Positions 23,507 through 35,285 of a DNA stretch of 64,000 bases are shown here, in pieces. This stretch comes from Ryuthela nishihirai (taxonomy: Eukaryota; Arthropoda; Arachnida; Araneae; Heptathelidae), in assembly GCA_038380435.1 (NCBI GenBank), contig JAWZYU010000001.1:11636001-11700000 (forward strand), given 5' to 3'. A model generated the notes under the pieces. That model worked only from the letters and a program-made list of their open reading frames with translations, made no database searches and was not told the DNA's origin. Numbering within the stretch: position 1 is the first letter of the stretch; each line of letters begins with the position of its first letter. A program made the position numbers and the translations under genes.

Positions 23507-24729
23507 CAACGAAGAGCCAAAACATTTTTAACACTTGCCTAATGCGATGTTGGTTTTCCAGTGCCAAAACAGCTCTTATCCAGCAAGGTATGGACACTAT
23601 AAGATTTCTAAAGGTGTCTTGTGGTATCTGGTACCAACACGTTAACAGCAGATCCTTTAACTCTTGTAAGTTACGTGGTTCAGCTGCTGCAGATCGAATA
23701 TGCCGTTCCACACAAACCACAGATGCTCAATTGGATTGATGTCTGGGGAATTTGGAGGCCAAGGCAATACTTGGAAGTACTCTTCATGTTTGGCAAACCA
23801 TTCTCAAGCAATCCGGGCAGTACGGCATGGTGCAGTATCCTGCTGAAAGAAGGCACTACTAGAGGGATATACTTACCATTGCCATGAAAGGATATACCTG
23901 GTCTGCAATGATGTTTAGGTAGTTGGTAGACGTCATAGTTCTCAGCACATGAATCACTGGACCCATGGTTTCCAAGCAAATCATTGCCCAAAGCATTACA
24001 TTTCCTCCACAGGCTTGTTTTCGCCCCATGGTGCATCCTGGTGCCAATACTTCCCCAGGTAAATGACGCACACGTACCCGGCTGTCCACATGGTGTAACA
24101 TAAAAACGAGATTCATTGGACCAGATGACGTTCCAATCATTTAAGGTCCAGTTTTGATGCTTGCGTGCCCATTGTAGGCACTTTCGATGGTGAATCGAGG
24201 TTAGCATGGGCACTCGGAGTAGCCTGCAGCTATGCAGCCCCATTTTCAGCAGGGTTCGAAGTACTGTTTGTTGTGACACATTACTCCCATCACCAGCATT
24301 CAAATTACTGGCGAGTTGTGCCACAGTATCCCTTCTGTTCGCTCATATCATATGGGATAACCTTCCCTCACCTCTAGCATCGATTACCATACCTCGGTGG
24401 CCCATACCTCAGCGGTGGTTCATGGTTTTCACCCTCCTCGGACCACTTTTTGAAGGTGCTAACCATGTGCACCCCACAAGCCTTGCCTCTCAGAAATGCT
24501 CTGACCCAGTCTTCTGGTCATTACAATTTCGTCTTTGTCATACTCTCTTAGTCCGCTACCTTTCCCATATGAAGAACAAGAATAACACTAACAGAGCTCA
24601 GATTGTTAGAGCTGTTAACTAACAGAGCTGTTATTTATACCATTTCATGATCTTCACACATTCTGTCGTTTACCTGTAGTTTCAGTTTGCATAAAGATGC
24701 TCTGGTCATAATGTTTTGGCCCTTCAGTA
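23507..24729 (-). mobile_element. Tc1-like transposon, degenerate
   Basis: Ends: CGAAGAGCCAAAACATTT on the left and AATGTTTTGGCCCTTC on the right, inside TATA on both sides. The minus strand encodes a DD34E transposase in several frames. The frame 24324-23680 reads MAQLASNLNAGDGSN, then LLKMGLHSCRLLRVPM (the DNA-binding half) and WARKHQNWTLNDWNVIWSNESRF (first catalytic D region mutated to N, residues DW..SNESRF). The alternative frame around 23860-24140 has FMLHHVDSRVRV. It continues as PQTSIQLSICGL (remains of the NPIE region). Numerous frameshifts; inactive. Same family as the copies at 44656 and 59974. Confidence 0.85.
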
Positions 24730-25302
24730 TACATTGGTTCCACTAGTTTGCATTGTGTGAACAGCTATTACAGAAATCTGAAAAATAAATTAAAAATTTA
24801 TGTGTAAGAGAAATTGGTATTATTCAAATGTATACTAAAAAAACAAAACCAAAAGCTCAGTTTCCGTAATTGAGAATAATATTTTCACGAAATTTTTGAT
24901 ATATGCTTGCATCAAGGACCTACAAAGGTAGTCTTGTTCCCCTCCTGAAATTCCATCATGTGATATGAAACCTCGTACTTGTATGCCTGCTTTGAAATCC
25001 AAAACAGATGTCTGTGTAAAGTTTCAGCATTATGACTAACGCAAAAAATAGATTTAAAATAATTAACTATAAAATGTTATTCCATATAGAATATCATTTT
25101 GAACCTTTCCTGTCCAGTGGAGAATTGGGAAACCCTACTCAAGTGTTATTCTCTGAATCCATTATGAAACTAAATCCTTGCGGTGTGCTTGGCCTGAATA
25201 TTACTGTTTTAAAGAATCTCAATGTGTATAAATGAAAATTGAAAATTTTATTTCCCAATCTCGTACAAAATCAGTTTCTTAAGCACTTGTATAATTTTTC
25301 AG
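24730..25302. other. AT-rich DNA, no gene seen
   Basis: A plus-strand frame at 25032-25235 has AT-rich composition and no recognised domain. If the exon at 25303 is real this is probably intron. Confidence 0.35.
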
Positions 25303-25383
25303 GCTATTTCTCCTGCTCAACAAAAGGAATTGGCAAGTCAAAGGAAGAAATCTCCTCCTTGTAAAGGTGGAATGGGACTATAA
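25303..25383 (+). CDS. Possible terminal exon of a host gene (partial)
   Basis: A splice-acceptor-like stretch (TATAATTTTTCAG ending at 25302, after a pyrimidine-rich run) is followed by 26 codons reading AISPAQQKELASQRKKSPPC and KGGMGL, then TAA at 25381. The DNA after the stop is AT-rich with no further frame, like a 3' untranslated region. The composition (SPP, QRKK) differs from random translations of AT-rich DNA. No upstream exon could be identified with confidence, and phase 0 is assumed. No family recognised. Confidence 0.35.
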   Translation, partial: AISPAQQKELASQRKKSPPCKGGMGL

Positions 25384-25805
25384 AATCCCAATTTTTTGTA
25401 GTGTACAGATATTCTTCATCATGGAATGCTACTTATGTTTGTTTGAAGATAATTTTGTGTAGAAAGTATCTTTTTTATGTTAAATTAGCTAATTCATAAA
25501 TAATTCGTGTCTAAATGAGTGCTAATTTGAAATGTGTACGTATGTATTAAAAATTTTGAATACTGATGAATCCATTAACCATTGAATTGTGTTGAATTTT
25601 GTACCTCTTCGCTACATTGCATAAAATGTCAGCATCATAATTATTTATATAATACGAACAAATAAGTTTATAGGTGCAAATTTTCAAGTTAAATTATAAT
25701 TTATGGAGATTATCATCCTCAACCAGCCATGGGCTAAGCAACCAGATTTTGAAATATCCTAGGTCACTTTATTTCTGAGGCCTTTAGGCACTCGATTCAC
25801 TAATG

Positions 25806-25962
25806 TAGGGGTTCTCAACGTGGGGTACGCGGTTAAAGGTTTTTGGGTACGCCGTGAGAGCTCAAAAGTCGCTAGATATGTTTTATTCCGATTGTTACAC
25901 TATAACTATAGTTCTATCTATCTATACAAGGAGTACGCCAGTTACATACACATTTCCAGGGG
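25806..25962 (+). mobile_element. hAT-like nonautonomous fragment
   Basis: Starts AGGGGTTCTCAACGTGGGGT, a typical hAT end, followed by GTACGCGGTTAAAGG and a mirrored GGGTACGCC. The right end is uncertain (near AGTACGCCAGTTACATACAC). It separates the LINE 3' blocks around 25800 and 25966, so it inserted after the LINE. No coding capacity. Confidence 0.5.
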
Positions 25963-27957
25963 TGAAGCATAAAAGGTTGAACTATTGCGCAAATCTATAA
26001 TTATGCATATGGGCAACATGGCCAAACCAATGGAGTCCCTCTGCACAATATGCTGCTTAAAGGTGGTTGCCAACTCCTTTGGCTAACCTCATCATTACTT
26101 AGAAAGTTGAACCACCCACTGCCCAAGATATTGCGTAAGCATCTGGAATCTGAAGCATCAAGTTTTATGTTTACAAAGCCTCCAAGTTTCACTACCATAA
26201 CTAACGCTAGAAAGAACCAAACTATTATACAGCTCAATTTTAGTCTTTACGTGTATACGCATATTTCTCCACACATTCCATAGATTCTTAAAAAATCCTG
26301 GCAGCAATCCCTATTCGTTTGTTAATCTCAAGCCGCACATCACCAGTGTCTGTTTAATCACCTTGGGAGCCATGTAACAAACACTTGCTCAAATGTGCAA
26401 CTATTCAGGTTAATTGAACTATAACCTGACTAATTTTCATCAGTTCAGTTCTTTTTTTATCACCAAACCTCTACTACCAATCTCATCAACAGCTCGAATG
26501 AAAGAGTTCATCTCGTCAATATTATTTGCCAAAAGGGCTAAATCATCAGCATAATCTAAATCAGGAATTTTCGTATCTCCAGATCATTTAAGGCCAAAAT
26601 CTTTCCCTTGCAGTGAATTTGGCATAACATAACTAAAGAGAAAAGGAGACGAAATGCACCCTTGACGAAACCTGAAGCAATACTAAACCAATTGCTACAA
26701 GCCTTACCAACTCGCACACGACTCGGTTAATATAATGAAAATATAATGAAAACTCTTTATAATGCTAATTTGTCTAGTATGCAGTACGATCAACCACAAA
26801 TTATGACGAACAGAATCAAAAGCCTTTTTGAAATCAATTTAACTAGTAACCAAAGGTTTCTGAAGCTCTAAACCTTTCTCAAGAATTTGCCTGAGTGAAA
26901 ATATCTGATCTACACATTTACTACTTCTGAATCCACATTGCTCATAACGCATTTGCCCGTCAACCAGATTCTTAATTCCATTGAGTACAATCGTGCAAGA
27001 ACTTTACATGGAACAGACAGTAGATTGATTCCCCTATAGTTATCGCAAAAACTGCGATTGCCTTTTCAAATATAGGGATAATATTGACTCTGGTAAAATC
27101 CTTAGCAATGATGCCTTTATCATAAAAGGTATTCAATATTCAAAATTTTAGTCAGCCATGTGGTAGCAGAAATACCAGCTCTAAAGCATTTCAATAGTCA
27201 TTTCAATAGTAATTTCATCTACCCCTGGGGATTTATGTAGTTCAAATTTAGAACTAGCCAAAATAACATCACACGGTAATATAGGGTCAACATTAAATAT
27301 CAGTAATGGAGCTATCGTCATTACAAACAATGGAAGTACATCGTTTAGAACACATCGTTTAGAACACTGAAATGCTCTGCCCATCTAGCCATGACAGAAT
27401 CCTTGTTTATCATTCAATCCCTATATACCTGTCCATTTTCTACGACAAAATAACTATCTGGTACTAACAGCTTCCTTGGGTTTGTCAGCAAAACCATGAA
27501 ACCAAAGATTCTTTTCGGCTGCTAACTGATCCTTTACACGTTTATTAAGCTCTGCAATGCTTTTATTAGGAGTGTAAGGTATTGATTCAGGACATTCCTG
27601 AAGTTCTTACTTTGAGAAGTAAGCTCAAGTGCCTTATCACTCGAATAATTCTGTCTCCTCTGCTCCTTTTTCCCTGAAAGGGTACTGTTAGTTTCAGAAA
27701 CCTGTTTGAAACGATTTCGTTCCTCAACTTCAGTAGTAAGCAATCCATGACTGTCATAATGACTAAGTAACCTATTATAGTAAGCTTTAGCTATAATTGG
27801 GTCAGAGCTTCCGAATTAAAGGTAAAATTTTTAACCTTCTCGAACAGTTCTTAAGTTTAAGTTGCAAGACACTTTTAACAAAAAATGATCAGATCCAATT
27901 TTAGCTCCCCTATATGACCTGGTATTTCTAACAGAACTAGCTCATTTGCTGCTAATA

Positions 27958-29153
27958 CACAAGTCAAAAGTCATGGGATGCGTGCCTAATAACGGGTTGA
28001 TCCTCCCCGAGCCCTCAACAGTGCAGCCACACGTCGAGGTTCCGTTCTGCAGGGATGGAAGCCCACACATCCTGTAGTGTAGACCATAATTATGTTGCAC
28101 TGGATGGTGCTGGATTCGTGGATCATAAGCTTGTTTCTGCTGTGTCCCACAGATGCTCCAAGCGGTTCATATCGGGGTACCTTAGGGGCAAATTAATGGT
28201 GGTAAAATCAGTGGAGTGTTCCTCGATCATCCACCTAGCAGCCAAAGACTGGTGATATGTTGCATTATTTTCTTGGAATAACCTTTCGCCATCCCCTGAT
28301 GGTGAAGGGGTATTCCTCTATGATGCATAAGTCATGAAGGGTGCAGGTGATCTGCGAGAATGTCCACGTTTTTCATACCTGTCAGCGATTGCCCCAAGCG
28401 GACGAGAGAGCCCAATGTAGAGCACGTGAACACTCCCCACACCATTACAGCCTGACCATTACCTTGCAGACAGGAAGAGTCCATGTCTTCACTTGGTCCA
28501 CCCCACACTCTAATATGCCCCTCAGCGTGAAACAACTGGAATCTTATTCGTTGGACTACCGATATAGCTACCCGATGTGGTGTGTATTAGTGGCTACCCA
28601 ATGCCACTGTTCTACTGCCCAATTTTGATGTCTTCAGGCCCATTCCAGTTGAGTTCTGTGACCATGTGTAAGCAATTGGACACAAGTGGGTCTACGGTTA
28701 CTATATCCGGTGAATTGCAGGTGGCGACAGACAGTCCTTTCAGAAATGTTTTGTGTTTGGCCCGCATTCAAACTGGCAGTGAATTCATGCACTGTAGCCC
28801 ATATGTTGGTTGTTACCATTCATAACAGCCAATGCAAGTTCCATTCGTCACGTGTGTGGAAATGCCATCAAAAGAACGATGATGATAAACTCGACATTGT
28901 AAACCTAGGAAAACCAAATTCCAGCACGATCTCTCATATTGTATGACTAATCCTTTTGGGACCGACGATCAATCCATGTTCAAAGTCGGACAACTCATGA
29001 CGTGCAGCCATGCTGAATTAACAACTACGAAATGAATGTTGGGTTTGTAGGCTACTGCAGCGCCATTCTGTTGTTGACATCCAACGCATCGGTTACAAGT
29101 ACAGCGTGTTAGTTCTACTTTAACTTCTATTCCCATGACCTTTGGCCTCAGTG
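27958..29153 (-). mobile_element. Tc1-like transposon (second subfamily), degenerate
   Basis: Ends CACAAGTCAAAAGTCATGGGA and, in reverse from the right, CACTGAGGCCAAAGGTCATGGGA, with TA duplications at 27956-27957 and 29154-29155. Minus-strand transposase pieces: HTH end with NISERTVCRHLQ (28634-28819), and FHAEGHIRVWGG, GQAVMVWGVFT and DILADHLHPS (28332-28535). The C-terminal part near 28000-28260 is scrambled. It lies inside the second LINE copy and so is younger than it. Terminal repeats differ from the 23507/44656/59974 family. Confidence 0.8.
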
Positions 29154-29227
29154 TATATAATCAGTCGTATTCTTATGCAGTCCATCTGGTGAAACTCTTT
29201 ACATGTGTACTTATGTATGTTGTGTTT

Positions 29228-29407
29228 GTAATACCCCCTCAAGCAGCTGCTTGCCACAGAGGTCTGACAGGAGCCTGTCAGTTTATATGCCACAGTAGAA
29301 GGTGTGAAAGGATAGCAGGACCTCAGCAGAAAAATGACACAAACAGCCATGCCTTACCCGGGACTCGAACCCAGATCCCTTAGATCAGTAGCCAAGCGCG
29401 CTATATG
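29228..29407 (-). repeat. tRNA-derived SINE, 5' truncated
   Basis: In reverse it runs GCGCGCTTGGCTACTGATC, GGGTTCGAGTCCC (B box), then a body and the AGCTGCTTGAGGGGGTATT end. Compared with 39093-39468 the first tRNA bases are missing and the middle of the body is shorter. It is inserted in the LINE copy. Confidence 0.8.
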
Positions 29408-30567
29408 TTAGTTATTCTCAAACTATTAAGTTTACTTACCTGTAAGAGACGTTGCCCATTGCCATTGCAGCTACAAATACCAAAAGGACCTAAATCCTAG
29501 AACAAGGGTGATATCTTCTTTCTTGACAAATTCAAAATATCCTGAAGTTATCTGTAAAACCTATCCTTTTCATCCTCATCGGAATCCTCAGTATGGGCAT
29601 ACAGCAGATAACATTGAAATGTTTAATGCTTGTCTGAAATTTTACTGTAAGAAACCTTTCGTTAATGCACTCTATCGTAGAAGAGCATTACTATTGTGTT
29701 TGTTGAGAAGCAAATCTACATCTTGGAGATGATTTTTGTCTTCCCTCTCTGAAAGAAAAATTTAGGATTATTTTCAAGAATCTGACCTTTATCTGGTCTC
29801 TTGCAAGCCGAGAATATCTAAATTATAATGGTGGAATTCTGGTGTAAGGACATCAAGAGAAAAATCTCTGCAGAGTCATTACGTTCCAACTACCTATATG
29901 GAGAAAATAGTTAATGGGACGTTTAAAGAAACTTTATTGTGAGAGGGAATGCTGACAATATTAACAGCCCCCTAATCGCAGGCATGGGGCAAAAACCGGT
30001 TCTCCCACTACTAAAGACTATAGCTGTTTATATTGGAAGACTTCCTCCAATGTAGGATTTGTGTAGGATTTCATGATGCCCATAGATGCCAGAGTTCAGG
30101 TACCTGCGATTGCTTCTGCTCAGGATTATCCACCAGCTGATAAAACATATCCTGTGAATCTATTCATCCTGGGCTATCAACCTTCAATTAAACGAACATG
30201 CAATGGAAGATTATCCCTCCACAGAAAGCCTACCAGTGCAGCAAATTCAGGGTCCATAATCCAGCTCAGAGACTTATTCTATTCCAGTTAGTGTATACGG
30301 TCAGGACCCTTTGTGGTTGACCACTACTCAACAGGGTAGAAAAGTAGCCATAGTTGTCCAGGTCAGTAGGCCACATCTGTCAGCTCTCCCCTTCCATTCA
30401 CTTCCTGAAGAGAGTATCTCTTTTGAAAGGTACTAATGGTCTGCACCACGAGAAATGTGTGGTCGGAAATTAGGTGATGGGCCGGCCTGTTCTATGCATC
30501 ACAGGGATTGGTGCATAGCTCTCCTTCCAGTGACTACGTAGCTACCATTTACAGACCATAGAGATTA

Positions 30568-31211
30568 ATGCAGTAAAAATATGGATCATACACGGTTTTC
30601 CGAAATTTAGAATGACCATATTAAATATAATAGTTTTTATTTACTTCTTTTCACAAAGAACAGTATAAAAGTTGAATATCGTATGTGTGTGGGCTAGAAG
30701 ATAATACTGTACAAATTATCGGTTTTTACTGTACAATTTAGATAGTATCATGAAGAGTGTAGCTCGTGTGCATATCTTATTCAGCTAAAGTCAAGTTTAT
30801 ATTCAACTTCATGTCAAGCAATTTTTCAGCATTTTAGCAAGGCTCTGTGGTATTAAATTTTTGATATCTTTCTGAATTCCTGCAAATTTCACACTCTCGT
30901 GGTATACAATTTTCTTCACAAATCTCCTAGAAAAAAGTGGTGGCCAGGCAAGAGGGCCTTGTGTTCTGACAAGAAATAATTCGATTCAAGAATGCTTTTT
31001 ATAGTGGTAATGTGAGGAAGTACCATCTAGTTGAAACGTTGATTCTTGGGGAGTTTAGTCATTAGCAAAAATTTTAATTATGTCTAGGTAAACATTTCGG
31101 TCATTGTCATTACAGTGCAGAAGAGACCAATAAGACGAATGTTCATAAACCCACAACAAACATTCACTAAATCAACGTTTAGAAAGTGCCCATATAGCTA
31201 CCAAATGTAAA
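30568..31211. other. AT-rich DNA, no gene seen
   Basis: No reading frame, RNA gene or recognisable repeat was found between the second LINE copy and the next Tc1-like fragment. Confidence 0.4.
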
Positions 31212-31808
31212 CTGAATGGACAAATTATTATATACACCTATCTAATAACCTGTTGCTCCACCTTTTGCTCTTACAACGGCAATCAGACGTCTTGGTAAGG
31301 ATTCAATCAGGTGTTGAAAATATGGAGGTAGAATTGCCGAGGTGTTGAAATATGGAGGTAGTATTGAATCCTTACCAAGGCTCGTGCAGATCATCCCAAT
31401 TCGTCCCACAATTCACAATGGGGTTGAGGTCTGGCTATCGAGGAGGCTATTCAAGTATGGTAAACTCACTTGAATGCTCCTGGAGCCAATTGGTCTGCAC
31501 TAGGGAGCTGTGCGGCGTGGCGTCCTGTTGAAAAATGGTATGTGGAAAGAGAATCATTACGAACGTATGTAGATGGTGAGCAAGGATGTTCACATACTTT
31601 GTGCTAGTGGTGTTCTCAATGGGTACTAGGGGCTCCAAGGAAGTCCACGTGAACGCACCCCAAATTGTTACACTGCCTATATGACCCAACTTGGGAAGCT
31701 GGATCCATTGATTTTTGTGGTTTATTTCACATATGCACCATCCCATCGGTGTGATAGAGTTAAAACCATGATTTGTCGGACCAGATGATATGTTTCGAGT
31801 CCGCACTC
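31212..31808 (-). mobile_element. Tc1-like fragment (third subfamily)
   Basis: Starts GGACAAATTATTATATACACC, a typical end of one Tc1 group. The minus strand 31447-31806 encodes the catalytic half: SGPTNHGFNSITPMGWC, VTIWGAFTWTSLEPLVP, STKYVNILAHHLHTF, TIFQQDATPHSS (second aspartate present). The part encoding the third acidic residue is disturbed by an inverted repeat at 31291-31379, and the N-terminal half is absent. The right edge abuts the pseudogene starting at 31805. Confidence 0.7.
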
Positions 31809-32990
31809 CTGTTGCGATAGGCCTTTGCGAACATCAGCCCAAGATGAACTAAATGATCTTGTTCGAGACCTAGGCCTTTCCAAACAACAAGCTGAGGTTT
31901 TAGGTTCAAGACTTCAAGAGTGGAATCTTCTGGCCAATGGTACCAGAGTTTCTCTGTTCAGAAAGAGAAATTTGGCTTTATCTGCTTATTACGAGATGCA
32001 AGATGGTTTGTGTTTCTGCAGATATTTCAGGACTGATGGAAGAAATTGGAATAACTCACGACCCTAAGGAATTGTGTCTAGTTATACATTCATCAAAATT
32101 CAGTTTAAAAGCTGTTTTTCGCATAAAGGAAGCCAAAAACCTTCCATTCCAGTGACACACGCTGTGGGAATGAAGGAAACTTATGAAAGCATGGAAAAAG
32201 TACTGCTATAATGTATGACCAATTTAAGTGGACAATATGTGGTGACCTAAGTCATATCTCTCTTGCTTGGGCTTCAAGAAGGCTTCACAAAATTTTGCTG
32301 TTTTCTGTGTTTGCGGGACAAGTTAGGCCAGAAAGGAACACTACAAAGCAAAAGACTATCCCAAAAGAGATGTTTTTATTCTTGGAAAGAGTAATGTGAG
32401 GTATAAGCCTCTAGTTGACCCCCTCTGATGTTCTGCTCCTACCACTCCCATCAAACTGGGGCTTATAAAAAGCTTTGTAAAGGCTGTAGACAAAACTGGT
32501 AAAGGGTTTTTGCACTTGAAGGAAAATTTTCCAAAACTAAGTTATGCCAATCTTAAAGAAGGGATCTTTCTTGGTCCTCAGATCAGGAAGCTACTGAATG
32601 ATACTGTCTTCAAAGAAAAACTGAATATGTAGGAGCACGCTGCATGGAAATCGTTCACATGTGTGGCTCAGAGTTTTTTTCGGGAATCACAAAGAGGAAA
32701 ACTACCATCGCTCATTCAAGATCTTCTCAAACACTACGAAAATCTTGGCTGCTGAATGTCTTTGAAGATTCATTTCTTGCACTCGCATCTCGACTTCCTC
32801 CCCAAGAACTTAGGAGCTCTCAGTGATGAGCAAGGGGAAAGATTTCACCGGGATATCCGAACCATGGAGGAGAGATACCAAGGAAGGTGAGACCCAGCAA
32901 TAATGGGTGACTGCTGGTTCTTGCAGAAGGAAGATACTTCAGCACATATGAGAAAAAATGAATTTCATGTAAGTATAAAAGATCCTTATC
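31805..32990 (+). pseudogene. Uncharacterised repeated protein family, frameshifted
   Basis: A protein-like sequence spread over all three plus frames. Segments in order: QDELNDLVRDLGLSKQQAEV (31825), then a serine-lysine segment CLVIHSSKFSLKAVF (32080), WTICGDLSHISLA (32229), LGLIKSFVKAVDKTGKGF (32461), LKEGIFLGPQIRKLLND (32551), AAWKSFTCVAQSFFG (32641), and LSDEQGERFHRDIRTMEERY (32815). I recall similar proteins in many copies in arthropod and other invertebrate genomes, with no assigned activity; that recollection was not checked. At least four frameshifts and a stop make this copy dead. The 5' part is cut by the Tc1 fragment; a GTAAGT after the last block (32970) may be a remnant splice donor. 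Confidence 0.6.
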
Positions 32991-33099
32991 GATGTTTCCT
33001 TATTTTGCATTTCAATATCATTTCATTTGTTACTTTATATTCAGTGGTCTACAACTGTGATGTTTCTAAATTTTTTCACTGTAATCATGAATTAATTAA

Positions 33100-34600
33100 A
33101 GAGTTTTAAGTTGCAATTTAATAAAATAGTCACATTTATTTTCATTTCTCAGATATGCACATTCATTGAAATACATTAATCTGTAATTTAAAAAAACTAT
33201 GTGTTGCAGATTTTTCACAACCATATTTGAATTTAGCACCCCAAAATTAGTTAAAAACATCCTATTTGACCACTGTTATAAAAAAAAAGTTTTTTTTATA
33301 AAAAAAAAAAAGTTTATAAAAAAAATTGTTGTTGGTGTTGTTGAATAATCAAACCTTGCATACTTTTATTCACGAAAAATCACTACCAATTTAATAGTCT
33401 ACAACATAAAAAAAAATTCATACTCTGCTTCGTACAAAACATTCTCTAACATATTTGACATCAAATTCAGGAGAAAAAAATGAATAAAAGATAATTAATG
33501 GGAAAAAATATTTCTTCCCATTGTGGTCTACTAAATTCCCAAAAGTTGTCTTTCACTAAAATGATGTATCAAACATTTTTTTCCCAATTACATAATTAGC
33601 ACATGTAGCTATATTTGAAAATATGTGATTTCATTATTTTCATGAATCGTTAAAGAGTATGTATCATCGCAATCTTTTCAAACAATTAACGGTTCAGGAT
33701 TATTGTAATAAAAAAGGACATTAAATTGAAACGTTCTGTTTGAAAGACATTCTGTCATTATTGCATCGTAAATTGTTCAAGTAATATTATTACATCCTTT
33801 TCAAATCTACCTTAAACAATTTTTTGTACAATACAAAATTTGATGAAATTAGACTACAACAGTAATATTTTTATAGTGCAATAGTCTTATAGGGAGAATA
33901 TGTTTCTTAGCATATTTTATGATCGTTTGCCCTAAAGAAATGTGGGAACTATTTCCTTAGTTCTGTACTGCAATGTTAATCTTTAACTTTGAGATTCAGT
34001 AATACACTATTTAGCTGCTATATTTACCTATCACATTATGCATATATTTCAATAGAAGAGTAATTAATTTCAAATGGTTTAGGATTTTATATCCTAGTAA
34101 AATTGTATTTTTATTCACAGAGTAACAAGGCTTATGATACACATGATCAACTATAAAATTCAAAAATTAATTTAGCAAGTAGATAGAATTACTGAAGTAA
34201 AAGTCAACAACCATTATCATATATTGAATGATTATCATGCTCAGCATAAATGGAGAATCCTTTTCTACAGCGTTTAAATTTTATTTATGCAAATGATCTA
34301 AAATAGCTTTGAAGGTTTTATTAAAAGTTGAATGGTTTTAGTAATGTATATTATACATGCATGAGATCCTTCTGTTTAATCTGAATTGGAAATAACACAA
34401 CCTAAAACGTTTTGTGTCACTATGACATAAAACATGTCAGTAATTAGACTGCTTATCCCTCATATAAATTTAAATATTTAGTAACACTTATCAAATTAAG
34501 CTAAAAAAACCGACAATTCATAATATTTCAATGCCAGCTTGAACGAAATCATCTTACATTCAAAATGCAATTACATAGCTCAAATGTAACAATTATAAAG
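33100..34600. other. AT-rich DNA, no gene seen
   Basis: About 70 percent or more A+T with A- and T-runs near 33280-33330. No reading frame or known repeat recognised. Confidence 0.45.
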
Positions 34601-34609
34601 TGTAATTAT

Positions 34610-35285
34610 TTTACCACTAATATAATGGAAATATCAGTGGCAATGTCAACTCTAATTTAAATCAATTTGGCACTAAAATATCAACTAATGTCAAATTTAA
34701 GTCATTTTAGCAAAATATGAACAAATAGCAAAATATGAACTAAAAACCAAATCATTTTACCAATTAAATATCGGCGAAATGTTAACTTAACAAAATCATT
34801 TTGCCAATTAAATATCATGAACTATAAACCAAATAATTTTATCACTAAGATATCAGCAAAATATGAACTGCAAAACCAAATTATTTTATCCCGTAAACAT
34901 CAGCGAAATGTGAACTATAAACCAAATCATTTTACCACTAAAATATCAGCGAAATATAAACTATAAACCGAACCATTTTATCACTTACATATCAGCTTAA
35001 TTTCAGCTATAAACCAAATCAATTTAGCACTAAAATCTCAGCAAATGTCAATTTTAAACTAAATCACTTTACTACTTAAATATCAGCGAAATCCAACTCA
35101 TTTTACCACTAAAATATTGGCGAATGTCAACTATAATTTTAATCATTTCAGCACTTAAATATCACTGAGATATCAGCTATAAGCAAATCATTTTACCACC
35201 GAAATATCAGCAAATGTCAACTACAAACCAAATAATTTTATCATTCAGATATCACTGAGCTTTCAACTGTAAAACCAAATTACTT
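34610..35285. repeat. AT-rich minisatellite, ~50-60 base unit
   Basis: About a dozen diverged copies of a unit reading roughly AACCAAATCATTTTACCAC, then TAAAATATCAGCGAAATGT and GAACTATA. Units differ by many substitutions and small indels, so the array is old. No coding content. Confidence 0.75.

Larger units (their letters stand above)
25966..30290 (-). pseudogene. LINE endonuclease-RT pseudogene
   Basis: Remains of the same ORF as in the plus copy. Recognisable on the minus strand: the C-terminal LDASDSRCLRNILGSGWFN region (26001-26237), the RT core with the YADD region near 26545, the ISKFELHKSPGVDEITIEM-like region (27181-27384), TTEVEERNRF (27534-27743), the endonuclease part around 29430-29900, and the leader to 30557. 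Many stops, frameshifts and the inserted elements make it nonfunctional. Confidence 0.75.
25713..30557 (-). mobile_element. Second RTE-like LINE copy, interrupted three times
   Basis: The reverse complement follows the LINE at 15847-19385 from its first base (30557) to close to its 3' end (25713). It is flanked by a 10-base duplication with one mismatch (ATGGAGATTA at 25703-25712, ATAGAGATTA at 30558-30567). Insertions inside it: hAT-like piece about 25806-25962, Tc1-like element 27958-29153, and SINE 29228-29407. Apart from insertions it is about 3.3 kb. The sequence is clearly more decayed than the plus copy. Confidence 0.8.

Noticed and set aside
23502..23887. Several plus-strand frames in Tc1 copies (also at 24206 and 44909)
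   Set aside because: They are the antisense of the decayed transposase on the minus strand.
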